A stretch of DNA of 44,755 nucleotides from Flavobacterium collinsii (lineage in GTDB: Bacteria; Bacteroidota; Bacteroidia; Flavobacteriales; Flavobacteriaceae), in the NCBI RefSeq assembly GCF_902804485.1, contig NZ_CADCST010000036.1:1-44755 (forward strand), written 5' to 3'. How positions within the stretch are numbered: the stretch's first letter is position 1; every line of letters starts with the position of its first letter. The notes beneath the pieces were generated by a model that saw nothing but the letters and a program-made list of their open reading frames with translations, had not been told where the DNA came from and did not search any database. A program made the position numbers and the translations under genes. Below, piece after piece: positions 8,923 to 17,720 of the stretch.

Positions 8923-9600
8923 TTAAGACCAAATTAGAAAATCCCAGTTGTTTTTTTTAGCAAATGAAATGAGCCCTTTGTCCGGATTTATGGCCACAGG
9001 GTATTTTACGGAGCACAACATAGGGATATCATCAGTCGAATTTCCGAATGAGGCACAATGCTTCAGATCGAATTGATTTTTAGTTGCATGTTCGTTGATC
9101 AGTTCGGCTTTTCGTTTTCCTGAAACAGCACGACCCGCAATTTTTCCGGTGTAAATTCCGTTTTTTGTTTCCAAAGAAGTTGCAAGTAATACGGCACCTA
9201 ATTCTTGTGCTAAAGGTTGTAAAAAAAGATCTAAAGAACCTGAAACCAAAACAATCGGAATTCCTTGTTTTTTTAATGAGCTGACCGTTTCAAATGCTTC
9301 CGGAAAGAATTTCTTTTTATACTTTTCCTGATAGCATTGTCCTTGTAAAGAAGACATTTTTTCAATAGAAATACCTTTATATTGCCGATAGATGGATGCA
9401 GTTGACATTTCGCGATTAATTTTGTCCAGTACGGTCCAATAAACAAACCGAAGGGGTAGCATCGTTTTCCAGAGGGTGTATTTAGCGGGTGACATTAGCT
9501 GTTTTTTGATGTACATTAGAGGGTCAACAATGTTGCTTTTCGTTAATGTTCCATCTACATCAAAATAAGCGGCGTGTAGATTTTCAGGGAAGTTTTTCAT
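8923..9600 (-). CDS. HAD-superfamily phosphatase, subfamily IB
   Basis: This 225-residue soluble protein carries the four HAD motifs: DVDGT at residues 14-18 (nucleophile and acid aspartates), VLVSGS (motif II), a lysine in the GKRKAEL region (motif III) and FGNSTDDIPML (motif IV, magnesium binding). The layout, with a helical cap between motifs I and II, fits the SerB-like IB subfamily, which hydrolyses small phosphate esters. It is the last gene of the long minus-strand operon, 67 bases after the MATE gene. Its substrate is unknown. A role in processing a phosphorylated pathway intermediate or in resistance is possible, but it may also be a bystander. Confidence 0.85.
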   Translation of the reverse strand: MKNFPENLHAAYFDVDGTLTKSNIVDPLMYIKKQLMSPAKYTLWKTMLPLRFVYWTVLDKINREMSTASIYRQYKGISIEKMSSLQGQCYQEKYKKKFFPEAFETVSSLKKQGIPIVLVSGSLDLFLQPLAQELGAVLLATSLETKNGIYTGKIAGRAVSGKRKAELINEHATKNQFDLKHCASFGNSTDDIPMLCSVKYPVAINPDKGLISFAKKNNWDFLIWS

Positions 9601-9667
9601 GGTAATGGTCTGAGTTACTTAAGGGGGTGATGATTTAATTTGTATGTCCTGTTAAAGCTAATTTTGT

Positions 9668-11017
9668 TTATAGCCTGTTCATTTGTCTTAATTCGCGAAC
9701 AATCATAATAATGGTAATAATGGCCACGATGTACTCGATTGCGCTTGAAGCAAGATAGATCCAATTGATTCCAAACAGCACGGGCAAAATAAGCATGGCA
9801 GGCACGTAAAAAATAATTTGACGGGTAATCGCCAGAAATACGGCCGGTTTGCCTTTGCCAATGGAAGGATAAAAACTCATCGTCATGAACAAAAACGGAA
9901 TGACAGGAGTAGCCCATAATAAAACTTGAAAATTCTGATAATGCAGGTTTTTTAATAAAGCTACATTGATCATCGAAGAAAGTATTTGTCCGGGATAGGC
10001 CATGATAAGAATCCATACGGGCAAAATGAGGGCTGTCGATAAGACGACAAAAATCATATAGGCATTTACGGTTCGCGTATATTTTCCTGCACCGTAATTG
10101 ATTCCGACAATAGGTTGAAGTGCTCTCATAAAACCCGCAATTGGCATCAACAATAAAGTATATACGCGGTAGGCTGCTCCGTAAACAGCCAAATCGACGG
10201 TGTTGCCGTATCGGGAAATGCTCTGAAAGATGGCTATTGCCTGTATCAGACTCATGACTACCATGACAAAAGAAGCCATTCCCAAAGAGGATATAGTTTT
10301 TAAAATAACAGTATCATATGTAAAAGATAAAGGTTGTGCCGGAAAAGAAACCCGCCCGCTGCGAAAATAACAGAATCCAAATACAGAATAAACAAACATC
10401 CCGATATTCATACCCCAGGCTGCCCCAATTATCCCAAGTTTTAATACTTCTATAAGGAAATAACTAATCAGTACATTTACCACTAATCCCGTTCCCATGA
10501 TAAGTGCCGCAAGTTTCATTTTGCCTTCTGCTCTTACAATCATATTGGCAGCAAAACCATATACCCAAAAGAAAACACCAAAAAGAGTGTGCTGAAAATA
10601 GGTATGAGCGAGGTTTAATACTTCGCCTTCAGCTCCCATAAATTGTAAAATGATGCGACCGCTAAAGAAAACAAAAAGGAGATAGGCCAGGGATAAAACA
10701 ACACATAAAAAATTGACATTGCCCATTAGAGCTACCTGTTTCTGATGGTCTTTTTCACCAATAGCAATGCTGAGTATAGAACCGGCTCCCACACCAATGA
10801 GGGAGCCAATACCCATAGTTAAAGAAACTACCGGATATGTAATGACAACAGCAGCCAAAGCATTTTCGCCTATAAATAACCCGACCAAAACAGCATCTAA
10901 AACCATATTAAGGCCATACAAAACCATGGCAATGATGATGGGCCAGGACAAGCGTAATGCCAGGCCCCATAGATTTCCATTCAGGATTTTGTCTTTGTGT
11001 TCCATACTATTATTCAT
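9668..11017 (-). CDS. MATE-family efflux transporter
   Basis: A 449-residue inner-membrane protein with about twelve hydrophobic helices in two similar halves, the size and layout of MATE (multidrug and toxic compound extrusion) antiporters. The N-terminal stretch LWGLALRLSWPIIIAMVLY followed by GLFIGENALAAV is typical of the family. MATE proteins export organic compounds in exchange for Na+ or H+. It starts about 12 bases after the stop of the terminal NRPS gene, so it is very likely co-transcribed, and exporting the finished product is the most natural role. Self-protection against a toxic product is an alternative. No substrate can be read from the sequence. Confidence 0.9.
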   Translation of the reverse strand: MNNSMEHKDKILNGNLWGLALRLSWPIIIAMVLYGLNMVLDAVLVGLFIGENALAAVVITYPVVSLTMGIGSLIGVGAGSILSIAIGEKDHQKQVALMGNVNFLCVVLSLAYLLFVFFSGRIILQFMGAEGEVLNLAHTYFQHTLFGVFFWVYGFAANMIVRAEGKMKLAALIMGTGLVVNVLISYFLIEVLKLGIIGAAWGMNIGMFVYSVFGFCYFRSGRVSFPAQPLSFTYDTVILKTISSLGMASFVMVVMSLIQAIAIFQSISRYGNTVDLAVYGAAYRVYTLLLMPIAGFMRALQPIVGINYGAGKYTRTVNAYMIFVVLSTALILPVWILIMAYPGQILSSMINVALLKNLHYQNFQVLLWATPVIPFLFMTMSFYPSIGKGKPAVFLAITRQIIFYVPAMLILPVLFGINWIYLASSAIEYIVAIITIIMIVRELRQMNRL

Positions 11018-11029
11018 ACCAGTGAAGGA

Positions 11030-14000
11030 TTAATTAGTTGAAAGATCTCGTAAATGGTGTACAAGATCTGGAGCATATTCTTCTCCCACGCACCCCAGGT
11101 GATCGCCTTCTATTTCTGTGATCTGCAGTTTTCCAAGGCTTATTCCGGACCAGAGCTCGACAATATCATCATTGATTCCGGTAGCGGTTGTGGAGCCTTG
11201 TTCTTTTGCTTTAAAATAACGTATGTCACCAAAATAAGGAGGTGAGGTAAATCTGGAAGCTTTGAAATTTTGGGCAAAAGTGCTGTAAGTTCGTTCCAGA
11301 AGTTCTTTTGGCATTTCCCTCCCCGTTAAACGTTTCATAGTAGAGAGATAAGCATCAAAACGATCGGATTGACTTATTGCTTTCATATTGTTGAAAACCG
11401 AGCTGATTTCTTCCAGTTCGCTGTTGCCTTGCATGTTGAAAATCGCACCCTCGGGAAGTTCGTTTTTGTTGTTCTGCAGGGTATTGGTAACCCATTCCAT
11501 GAATAACTCTCCATTCATAGAACCAAAACCGGCATCGGCAGGAGTAAGACCTAGATTGGGAAGGAAGCGGAATTCAACAAACAAATCATCGTATACTTTG
11601 AAGGGAACACGGATGGCATCGATAATACACAAATCGACGACCTCAATTCCTTTCTCACTTAATCTTCGGGCCATTTCCACCGCTACCATACTACCAATGG
11701 AATACCCAATAAGCTGTACTTTTTTTGCTCCATTTTCAATAATTGAAGCACAATAATCATCGGCAATGCGTTCGACCAGCTGATCGCTGTTTATGGCACA
11801 ATAGGCATCAAAATCGCCTACCGAAATCCCGTAAACGGCTCCCGAATATTGATTTACCATTTCGCGAATCAGGTGTTTGTATCGGTCCAGCGTACCACCT
11901 CCTGCATGGAGTATAATGCGATGTGTCCCGGATGGATCACCACCAAAATAGGTTAGTGTTCCAATACGAGTTGGTTTTTTGATCTCCTGAACTTTTTCTG
12001 AGGTGCCATTATTTTGTTCCTGATCCCTAAAGAAATCTGCTAAACCGACGATAGTAGGTGAAGTCAGAATTTGTCTTAGAATCAGGTCGAAACTTAGATT
12101 ATGGTGCCCCCGGTCTGTAAACAGATCGCGTAATTTTCCGGCCATTTGAGCCGATATCAAAGAATCTGCTCCAAAGTCATTAAGGTTCTGGTGTTTTCCA
12201 ATAGTGTCCATCCCCAGAGAACTGCACCATAAGTCGTGGATGGTTTTTTCAATTTCATCTTGAAAATCCTGATTTCCAATATTGTTTTTATCCGCTTCAA
12301 AAACACAGTATTCTTCCAGTTTTTTGGTATCGACTTTGCCATTTGCCGTTACGGGTATTTTTTCAATAATTTGAATATGGGAAGGCACCATATAAGACGG
12401 TACTTTTTTGCCCAGTAGCTGAAACAATTCCGAAACAAGATCCGCTTCAGATTGATTTTTGGCAGGAACAATAAAACCAAACAGAGTTTTAATTTTATTG
12501 TTTTCTGAATTGGCTTTTGCAATAACAACAGCATTGGAAACATCAGGATGAAGTAGTAGAGCCGATTCAATTTCACCCAATTCAATACGGTGTCCTCTTA
12601 TTTTTACTTGTTTGTCCCTTCTTCCTAAAAATTCAATTTCACCTCCGGGAGTATATCGGCCTAAGTCTCCGGTTTTGTACATTCTTTCAGCGTCAGCAAA
12701 ATGAGGGAAGAAACGTTCGTTGGTCAGTACTGGATCATTGAAGTATTCCAAAGCCAATCCGGTACCGGTGATAAATAAATCTCCAGGTTTCCATTCCGGA
12801 CAATCTCTGAGTTGCTCGTCTAAAATGCGGAAGCCCTGATTAGAAAGGGGCCTGCCATAGGGGATGCTATTCCAATCCGGTTGTAAGCCTTTGTAAATAT
12901 GAAAATTAGACCAAATGGAAGCTTCGGTAGCTCCGCCCAGACTTATTAACTGTACAGAAGGCACAAGCTGTAGCAGGGTATCAGGAAGATTCAAAGGAAT
13001 CCAATCTCCCGACAGCATGGCTAATCTGAAATGTGTCAGAGTGGTACCAAGGCTCTGTTTTTCGCTTTCAAGAAAGTGGACAAACATTTGCATAAGAGCC
13101 GGTGCGGTATTCCACAATGTGATTTGGTGGTTTTGCAGTAATTCCAGCCAATGTGAAGGATCCCGCTGGCGATCGGGCTGAGGGTAAATGATGGTACCGC
13201 CAAGCCCTAACAGTCCAAAAATATCGTACACAGATAAATCGAAACCGAGTTGTGACAGTGCAAGTACACTATCGTTTTGGTCCATTTTAAAACGTCTGTT
13301 GATATCTTCAATCGTGTTCAGCGCTCCCAAATGCGATATGACGACGCCTTTAGGTTCACCGGTAGAGCCTGAAGTATAGATCACATAGGCCGGGGCATTG
13401 CAATCTTGCTTTATTTTGGCTGAAAGGATTTCAAGGCTAATTTCAGTATGGTTTGGCAAGCTATCTACGGCGATTATATGTACATCATCTTCGGTTCCAT
13501 ACCCTTCTTGTCTAATTTTGTCAGTGGTAAGGACATAACGAATTCCCGCATTTTTGATAATTTTGGCACGTCGCTCCACAGGCTGATTTTCGTCTATTGG
13601 CACATAGACACCGCCCAAGGCAAGCACCGCTAATACAGAGGTTACCTGATGGTGTGATTTAGGAAGTGTAATAGCGACCATATCTTGTTCGGAACAACCT
13701 AGCTGACTTAATTTTAAAGCGATGGCAACCGATTTTTGTTCTATAGTTTTATAAGGGAATGAACCATATTGATCAACGATGGCTACTTTATCGGCCAAAG
13801 TTTTAAAATTTTTGATCACAGCTTCCTGCAATAAGCCCTCCGGTAATTTGGCTGTTTCATGATTGAGTAGATCTCTTTCTTGCTGGTGTCGGGCAGGTAA
13901 TGCGATCATCTCTTTTTTATTCCAATATCCGGCGTTGTCGGCAAGTTCGTTAAGTACGGTTTCAAAAGTTGAGAACATGTCGTCAATCATGTTTTCAGGG

Positions 14001-15436
14001 AAAATACCATCCCGGGTGTCCCAGTTTACAGACAGTCCTTGGGCAGTATCTACTACTTGACAATCAATAAATACCTGCGGTGTCTGACTGATGTTGTAGT
14101 CGCCAATTTGTCCTTTTAACCCTGCTTCTTCACCGGTATCAAGTAAGCCGATGGCACTGGTCAGTACAACAGGCAGAAGTACTCTTCCGTTTTGTTGTTT
14201 GGTCTTTTCACGAAGGACTTCTACTCCGGTAAATAAGGTATGATCCAGATCGTCAAATAACTGGAGGTTCATTTCCTTTGCTTTTTCAGAGAATGTTTTT
14301 TGTTCTCTCCAATCTACTTCGAGTAAACTTACGGAAGTGAAATCGCCTACGATTTGATGTACTTCCGGATGAAGAGGCATACGATTCAGTACAGTAAGAT
14401 TCAGGCAAAAATGCTGCGTTTCGCTCCAGCGTTCCAGTACCGAGGCATACACTGCCGCGACTGCCGAAGTAGGCGTAACACCATATGAATTTGCGGTCGT
14501 TTTAAAGTTTTCCCATTTCTTTTTTTCAATGAGGGTACTGTTTCTTGTAAAGTGATTGGAAGTGGTATTTTCGCGTCGGGCAATAGGCAAATTGGGACCT
14601 GCAGGTAGTGTTGCTGTGCGATTCAGCCAATAGTTGCGGTCTTTGGCATAGGCAGCAGTTTCACGTACGCCTCTTTCTGCAATGGCGTAATCTCTGAAAC
14701 TGAGGTTTATGGGTAAAAGTTGTGTCGTGGGATTGAAATAGAGTTTTTCAAATTCCGCCATGAGCATCCACATGCTAATCCAATCTGCAATGAGGAATTC
14801 CATTGAAAAATGTAGCACCGATTCTTTCTTTTGCTCCGACTGCGTTGTAGTGACCGCAATATCAAATAAGGGCCATTGTTCTGTATCGTAAACGCGATGG
14901 CTCATGCGGGCCCTTACCGCATCAAGAACAGAATCTTGTTTTAAAACGTCTAATACAGAAACGTCCTGATAGCTTACCTTAAAACGAGGGGTTTCTTTTT
15001 GAATGGTTTGAAAACCTTGGTTGCTAACCGTAGCGCGTAACATTTCATGTCTTTGCACTAAGGTATTCCAGGTATTTTCAACAAGCTGGTGGTCCAGAGG
15101 GTTATATTTTAGTTCCATGTAGAGATGGCAGGCAACACCTCCGTATCGGAAGCCCTGATTTCTGCCCAAAAGATAAGCCGACTGCACATCGGTAAGCGGA
15201 AACGGCTTGTAACGATTGGACAGGTCGTTATGGATTGTAATAGTTTTGATCTCTGATTCGAGATACTCAAGGACTTTAGTTTTGTTTTCTTTGAGGAGTT
15301 CAATGGTATTTTGATCCATGATGCCTTTCGGCGCCTTGAATTTTAATTTTCCGTCTTCTGTCCAAAGCTGAATTTTCTTTTTTCGCATGCTGCTAATCAG
15401 CTCCTGAACATCAGTTTCTTCTATATTTATAATCAT
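11030..15436 (-). CDS. NRPS: docking-Cy-A(Cys)-PCP-TE, terminal module
   Basis: This 1468-residue protein begins with a TubC-type docking domain (about 10-60, IQLWTEDGKLKFKAPKG). The cyclization domain follows (about 75-500); its D-x4-D-x2-S motif reads E213-FLIA-D218-WI-S221, so the first Asp is Glu. The A domain (about 530-1040) has YTSGSTGEPKG and FDLSVYDIFG, and its specificity positions read D L Y N M S L I W plus K (NGKVD), the cysteine code of pyochelin-type synthetases. The PCP has its attachment serine at 1092 (FGADSL). A thioesterase closes the protein (about 1155-1468), with GYSIG (Ser1246), Asp1273 and GDH (His1446) as probable triad. It should add the third cysteine, cyclize it to a thiazoline and release the chain. 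No methyltransferase is inserted in this A domain. Confidence 0.93.
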   Translation of the reverse strand: MIINIEETDVQELISSMRKKKIQLWTEDGKLKFKAPKGIMDQNTIELLKENKTKVLEYLESEIKTITIHNDLSNRYKPFPLTDVQSAYLLGRNQGFRYGGVACHLYMELKYNPLDHQLVENTWNTLVQRHEMLRATVSNQGFQTIQKETPRFKVSYQDVSVLDVLKQDSVLDAVRARMSHRVYDTEQWPLFDIAVTTTQSEQKKESVLHFSMEFLIADWISMWMLMAEFEKLYFNPTTQLLPINLSFRDYAIAERGVRETAAYAKDRNYWLNRTATLPAGPNLPIARRENTTSNHFTRNSTLIEKKKWENFKTTANSYGVTPTSAVAAVYASVLERWSETQHFCLNLTVLNRMPLHPEVHQIVGDFTSVSLLEVDWREQKTFSEKAKEMNLQLFDDLDHTLFTGVEVLREKTKQQNGRVLLPVVLTSAIGLLDTGEEAGLKGQIGDYNISQTPQVFIDCQVVDTAQGLSVNWDTRDGIFPENMIDDMFSTFETVLNELADNAGYWNKKEMIALPARHQQERDLLNHETAKLPEGLLQEAVIKNFKTLADKVAIVDQYGSFPYKTIEQKSVAIALKLSQLGCSEQDMVAITLPKSHHQVTSVLAVLALGGVYVPIDENQPVERRAKIIKNAGIRYVLTTDKIRQEGYGTEDDVHIIAVDSLPNHTEISLEILSAKIKQDCNAPAYVIYTSGSTGEPKGVVISHLGALNTIEDINRRFKMDQNDSVLALSQLGFDLSVYDIFGLLGLGGTIIYPQPDRQRDPSHWLELLQNHQITLWNTAPALMQMFVHFLESEKQSLGTTLTHFRLAMLSGDWIPLNLPDTLLQLVPSVQLISLGGATEASIWSNFHIYKGLQPDWNSIPYGRPLSNQGFRILDEQLRDCPEWKPGDLFITGTGLALEYFNDPVLTNERFFPHFADAERMYKTGDLGRYTPGGEIEFLGRRDKQVKIRGHRIELGEIESALLLHPDVSNAVVIAKANSENNKIKTLFGFIVPAKNQSEADLVSELFQLLGKKVPSYMVPSHIQIIEKIPVTANGKVDTKKLEEYCVFEADKNNIGNQDFQDEIEKTIHDLWCSSLGMDTIGKHQNLNDFGADSLISAQMAGKLRDLFTDRGHHNLSFDLILRQILTSPTIVGLADFFRDQEQNNGTSEKVQEIKKPTRIGTLTYFGGDPSGTHRIILHAGGGTLDRYKHLIREMVNQYSGAVYGISVGDFDAYCAINSDQLVERIADDYCASIIENGAKKVQLIGYSIGSMVAVEMARRLSEKGIEVVDLCIIDAIRVPFKVYDDLFVEFRFLPNLGLTPADAGFGSMNGELFMEWVTNTLQNNKNELPEGAIFNMQGNSELEEISSVFNNMKAISQSDRFDAYLSTMKRLTGREMPKELLERTYSTFAQNFKASRFTSPPYFGDIRYFKAKEQGSTTATGINDDIVELWSGISLGKLQITEIEGDHLGCVGEEYAPDLVHHLRDLSTN

Positions 15437-15480
15437 ATCACAATAGTAGCGTTGTTAATAGTATTTGTTTTTAAGCCGGA

Positions 15481-16608
15481 TTAGTATGCGTTTATTTCTT
15501 CCGGTTCGGCCGGGATTTTATTGGCCAGCTCTTTTAGTGTGCTTATTTCTACGTGCTGATATTGGGCATTCGGTTTTAATGTTGGAGCTCCTAAAGCGTT
15601 TGTTAAGTCATGCCACAGTTGAGTACATAGTAATTCTAAGTGTGCTCTTTGTTCCGGTTTTTTTTCTCCAGTGATGAAATTTTTCATCATTTGCAGGTCT
15701 TTTTCAATGGCTCTTGGCCATTGTTTTTGAAGTATTTCCTGATAACTTGGCGGGAATTCGGGGCCCAGAATCAAGGTGCTTTTTTCATTGAGCTGCTGGT
15801 CGGGGGAAACATTTTTTAGGAGCTCGTTATGCGGAATATGAAGTTGGGTTTTCCATACGACTGGACCGTGGGTATCGGTCAAGGATAAAGTGCCTCCCGA
15901 ACATCCGATAGAAATAGTGTGTAATAAATGCTGATGATTGTCGGGGTCGTTCGGATTTACTTCATTATGAGCACGAAGGGTAAAAGACAGGCCTCCCCAT
16001 TCGCCCGTAAGTACCTGAAATGGCCCTGAGTCTTTTAGCACATGTTGTATTTTGAGAGGCCTTGGATTAGGTAAAAGAGCAATCATCATTTGAACCAACG
16101 GGAAGGAGACCTGAGTAGCAAGTGCTATATCAAGGTAAACGACTTCTTTAGTTTCGAAAAGATGTTTGGCTACTTCAGTAAACCTTCTAAAGGCGGGCAG
16201 GTGCGGGTATAAATTACCTGTTATAAAATGGACATGGTTTAATTTTGCTGCTCGCAAACAGGTAGTCAGATCTTTGTGGTGAATGGGATGCTCTTGTAGC
16301 ACATGAATTCCGTTTGCCATACAATAAAGAGCAAATTCGGTTCCTTTGCCCCCCATTACTCCTGAACGCAGGATGATGCAGGCCAGATCAATATCGTTAG
16401 GGTTTATTTCTCTTATATTATTGTAGAGTGGGATGCCGTATGCTTCAGCACATTTTCGGGATCGTTCACTACCACCGGCAATTAGCCCGATGATCTCAAA
16501 GTCATCATTGAGATTGCTTAGTGATTCGAGGTAAAATTGCCCAAAAGTCGAGCCAAAAACCACTGTTCTTATTTTTCCTGATGTATAATTTCCGTTGTTA
16601 TGATTCAT
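15481..16608 (-). CDS. Thiazolinyl imide reductase (Irp3/PchG-like)
   Basis: The protein (375 residues from the ATG at 16608) is an NAD(P)H-dependent reductase of the Gfo/Idh/MocA-related thiazolinyl imide reductase family. It has the Rossmann start VVFGSTFGQFYLESL and the signatures HVLQEHPIHH, GNLYPHLPAFRRF and DNHQHLLHTISIG, which parallel my recollection of yersiniabactin Irp3 and pyochelin PchG. His107 and Tyr134 fall where the proposed proton donors of Irp3 lie. These enzymes reduce a carrier-bound thiazoline to a thiazolidine. I chose the ATG at 16608 over the upstream one at 16707 because the extra 33 residues overlap the previous gene and lie before the conserved fold. This gene is the strongest single marker of a yersiniabactin/pyochelin-type pathway here. 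Confidence 0.93.
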   Translation of the reverse strand: MNHNNGNYTSGKIRTVVFGSTFGQFYLESLSNLNDDFEIIGLIAGGSERSRKCAEAYGIPLYNNIREINPNDIDLACIILRSGVMGGKGTEFALYCMANGIHVLQEHPIHHKDLTTCLRAAKLNHVHFITGNLYPHLPAFRRFTEVAKHLFETKEVVYLDIALATQVSFPLVQMMIALLPNPRPLKIQHVLKDSGPFQVLTGEWGGLSFTLRAHNEVNPNDPDNHQHLLHTISIGCSGGTLSLTDTHGPVVWKTQLHIPHNELLKNVSPDQQLNEKSTLILGPEFPPSYQEILQKQWPRAIEKDLQMMKNFITGEKKPEQRAHLELLCTQLWHDLTNALGAPTLKPNAQYQHVEISTLKELANKIPAEPEEINAY

Positions 16609-16621
16609 CTTTTTGAAATAT

Positions 16622-17719
16622 TTATAAGGATCCTTCCTCCTCAAATGAAAGTTCTTCGATGGAGTGATCCATGATTTGAATAGTATGCGTCGCGTCTGTT
16701 TTTTCAAGATGCTCCATCACAAAATCAAGCTCTTCAATAGAAGCGGTGTGATGTAATCCGGGAGGGATTCTGCCTTCCAGTACGGCTTTGACGATTATCG
16801 CTGCCATTTTTCCACAGAAAGGGATAATTTTATTGACTTCATAAACCGCTGTTTGTATTTTTTCTACGCCATCAGACTCTCCTTCTAACTGGACCATCAA
16901 AATGAAATAAGGACTTCTTCCGAGGGTGTCCATTTCTACGGCAAAGCATAATTTTTCAATCATCGCTTTGGGGTTTGTTTTATATTCAAAGCTGGCGCTG
17001 TCAAGTGCGGCAATCGATTTTTCGCCTTCTACAGCAGCATACCACTCTCCGTTTTCGAGCGCAAGTCTTTTGGCTACCAGTTGTGTTTCATCGTCAAACA
17101 AAGGGAATAAGGTAATCTCTCCCGGTAAAAAAGGTAGTTTTACGCCACTTTTTCGTGACAATACGTTCGGGACTACACCATTTCTCCAGGCGGCTCGAGG
17201 GACATTATTAGAATGTAATGATCCTTCCAGATAATCTTCTGCACCGGCAGGCGTTATTTGCCCTGAAGTACCGTAATAGCTAAGCAGGGAATGAACTTTA
17301 TGGAACTGTTGTGCAAACCAAACCGGAAAAAGTCCCGAAAATCCGGGAGTAGCTCCGGCGGCGTAAACCAGTACATTTTTTCCAGTATCCAGTGGATTAC
17401 TTTCATAATCATTATCGATTCCTGCATCTACCATGTTGACGTGGTGTTGTAAACAAATTTCGGCGATGCGTCTGGAATAGCGATGTGATGGAGCAGCACA
17501 ATTTAATATCAAATCACAACCGCTAATAAAAACGGAAAGACTTTCGTCGTCTTCTACATCTACTTTTTCCCAGATTGCCCCGGGTAAAAGATCAGCTTGT
17601 TTTGCTTTTCCTTTCTCGGGATTGCGCCCGCCAATTTTCAATGGCCCAAGACCATATTGCTGTAAGGTAAGGCAGGCATGATGCCCAACTTCTCCGTAAC
17701 CTCCAATTATTCCTATCAT
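16622..17719 (-). CDS. Saccharopine-dehydrogenase-like NAD(P)H reductase
   Basis: This 365-residue protein begins with a Rossmann motif (MIGIIGGYGEVGHHACL) and continues with SGCDLILNCAAPSHRYS and HVNMVDAGIDNDYES, which are typical of the saccharopine dehydrogenase NADP-binding superfamily. It carries no signal peptide. Its ATG follows the NRPS stop by a single base (TAA-G-ATG), so the two are translationally coupled. From memory, PchK, the alternative thiazolinyl imide reductase of the enantio-pyochelin pathway, is not related to PchG and is annotated in this superfamily; I am not certain of that. If right, the cluster holds two unrelated imide reductases side by side. Otherwise it may reduce another imine, ketone or ester of the intermediate. 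Confidence 0.85.
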   Translation of the reverse strand: MIGIIGGYGEVGHHACLTLQQYGLGPLKIGGRNPEKGKAKQADLLPGAIWEKVDVEDDESLSVFISGCDLILNCAAPSHRYSRRIAEICLQHHVNMVDAGIDNDYESNPLDTGKNVLVYAAGATPGFSGLFPVWFAQQFHKVHSLLSYYGTSGQITPAGAEDYLEGSLHSNNVPRAAWRNGVVPNVLSRKSGVKLPFLPGEITLFPLFDDETQLVAKRLALENGEWYAAVEGEKSIAALDSASFEYKTNPKAMIEKLCFAVEMDTLGRSPYFILMVQLEGESDGVEKIQTAVYEVNKIIPFCGKMAAIIVKAVLEGRIPPGLHHTASIEELDFVMEHLEKTDATHTIQIMDHSIEELSFEEEGSL

Positions 17720-17720
17720 C

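Noticed and set aside
16609..16707. Upstream start of the imide reductase at 16707
   Set aside because: It would overlap the previous gene by 86 bases and add a basic, non-conserved stretch; the ATG at 16608 lies just before the conserved fold.
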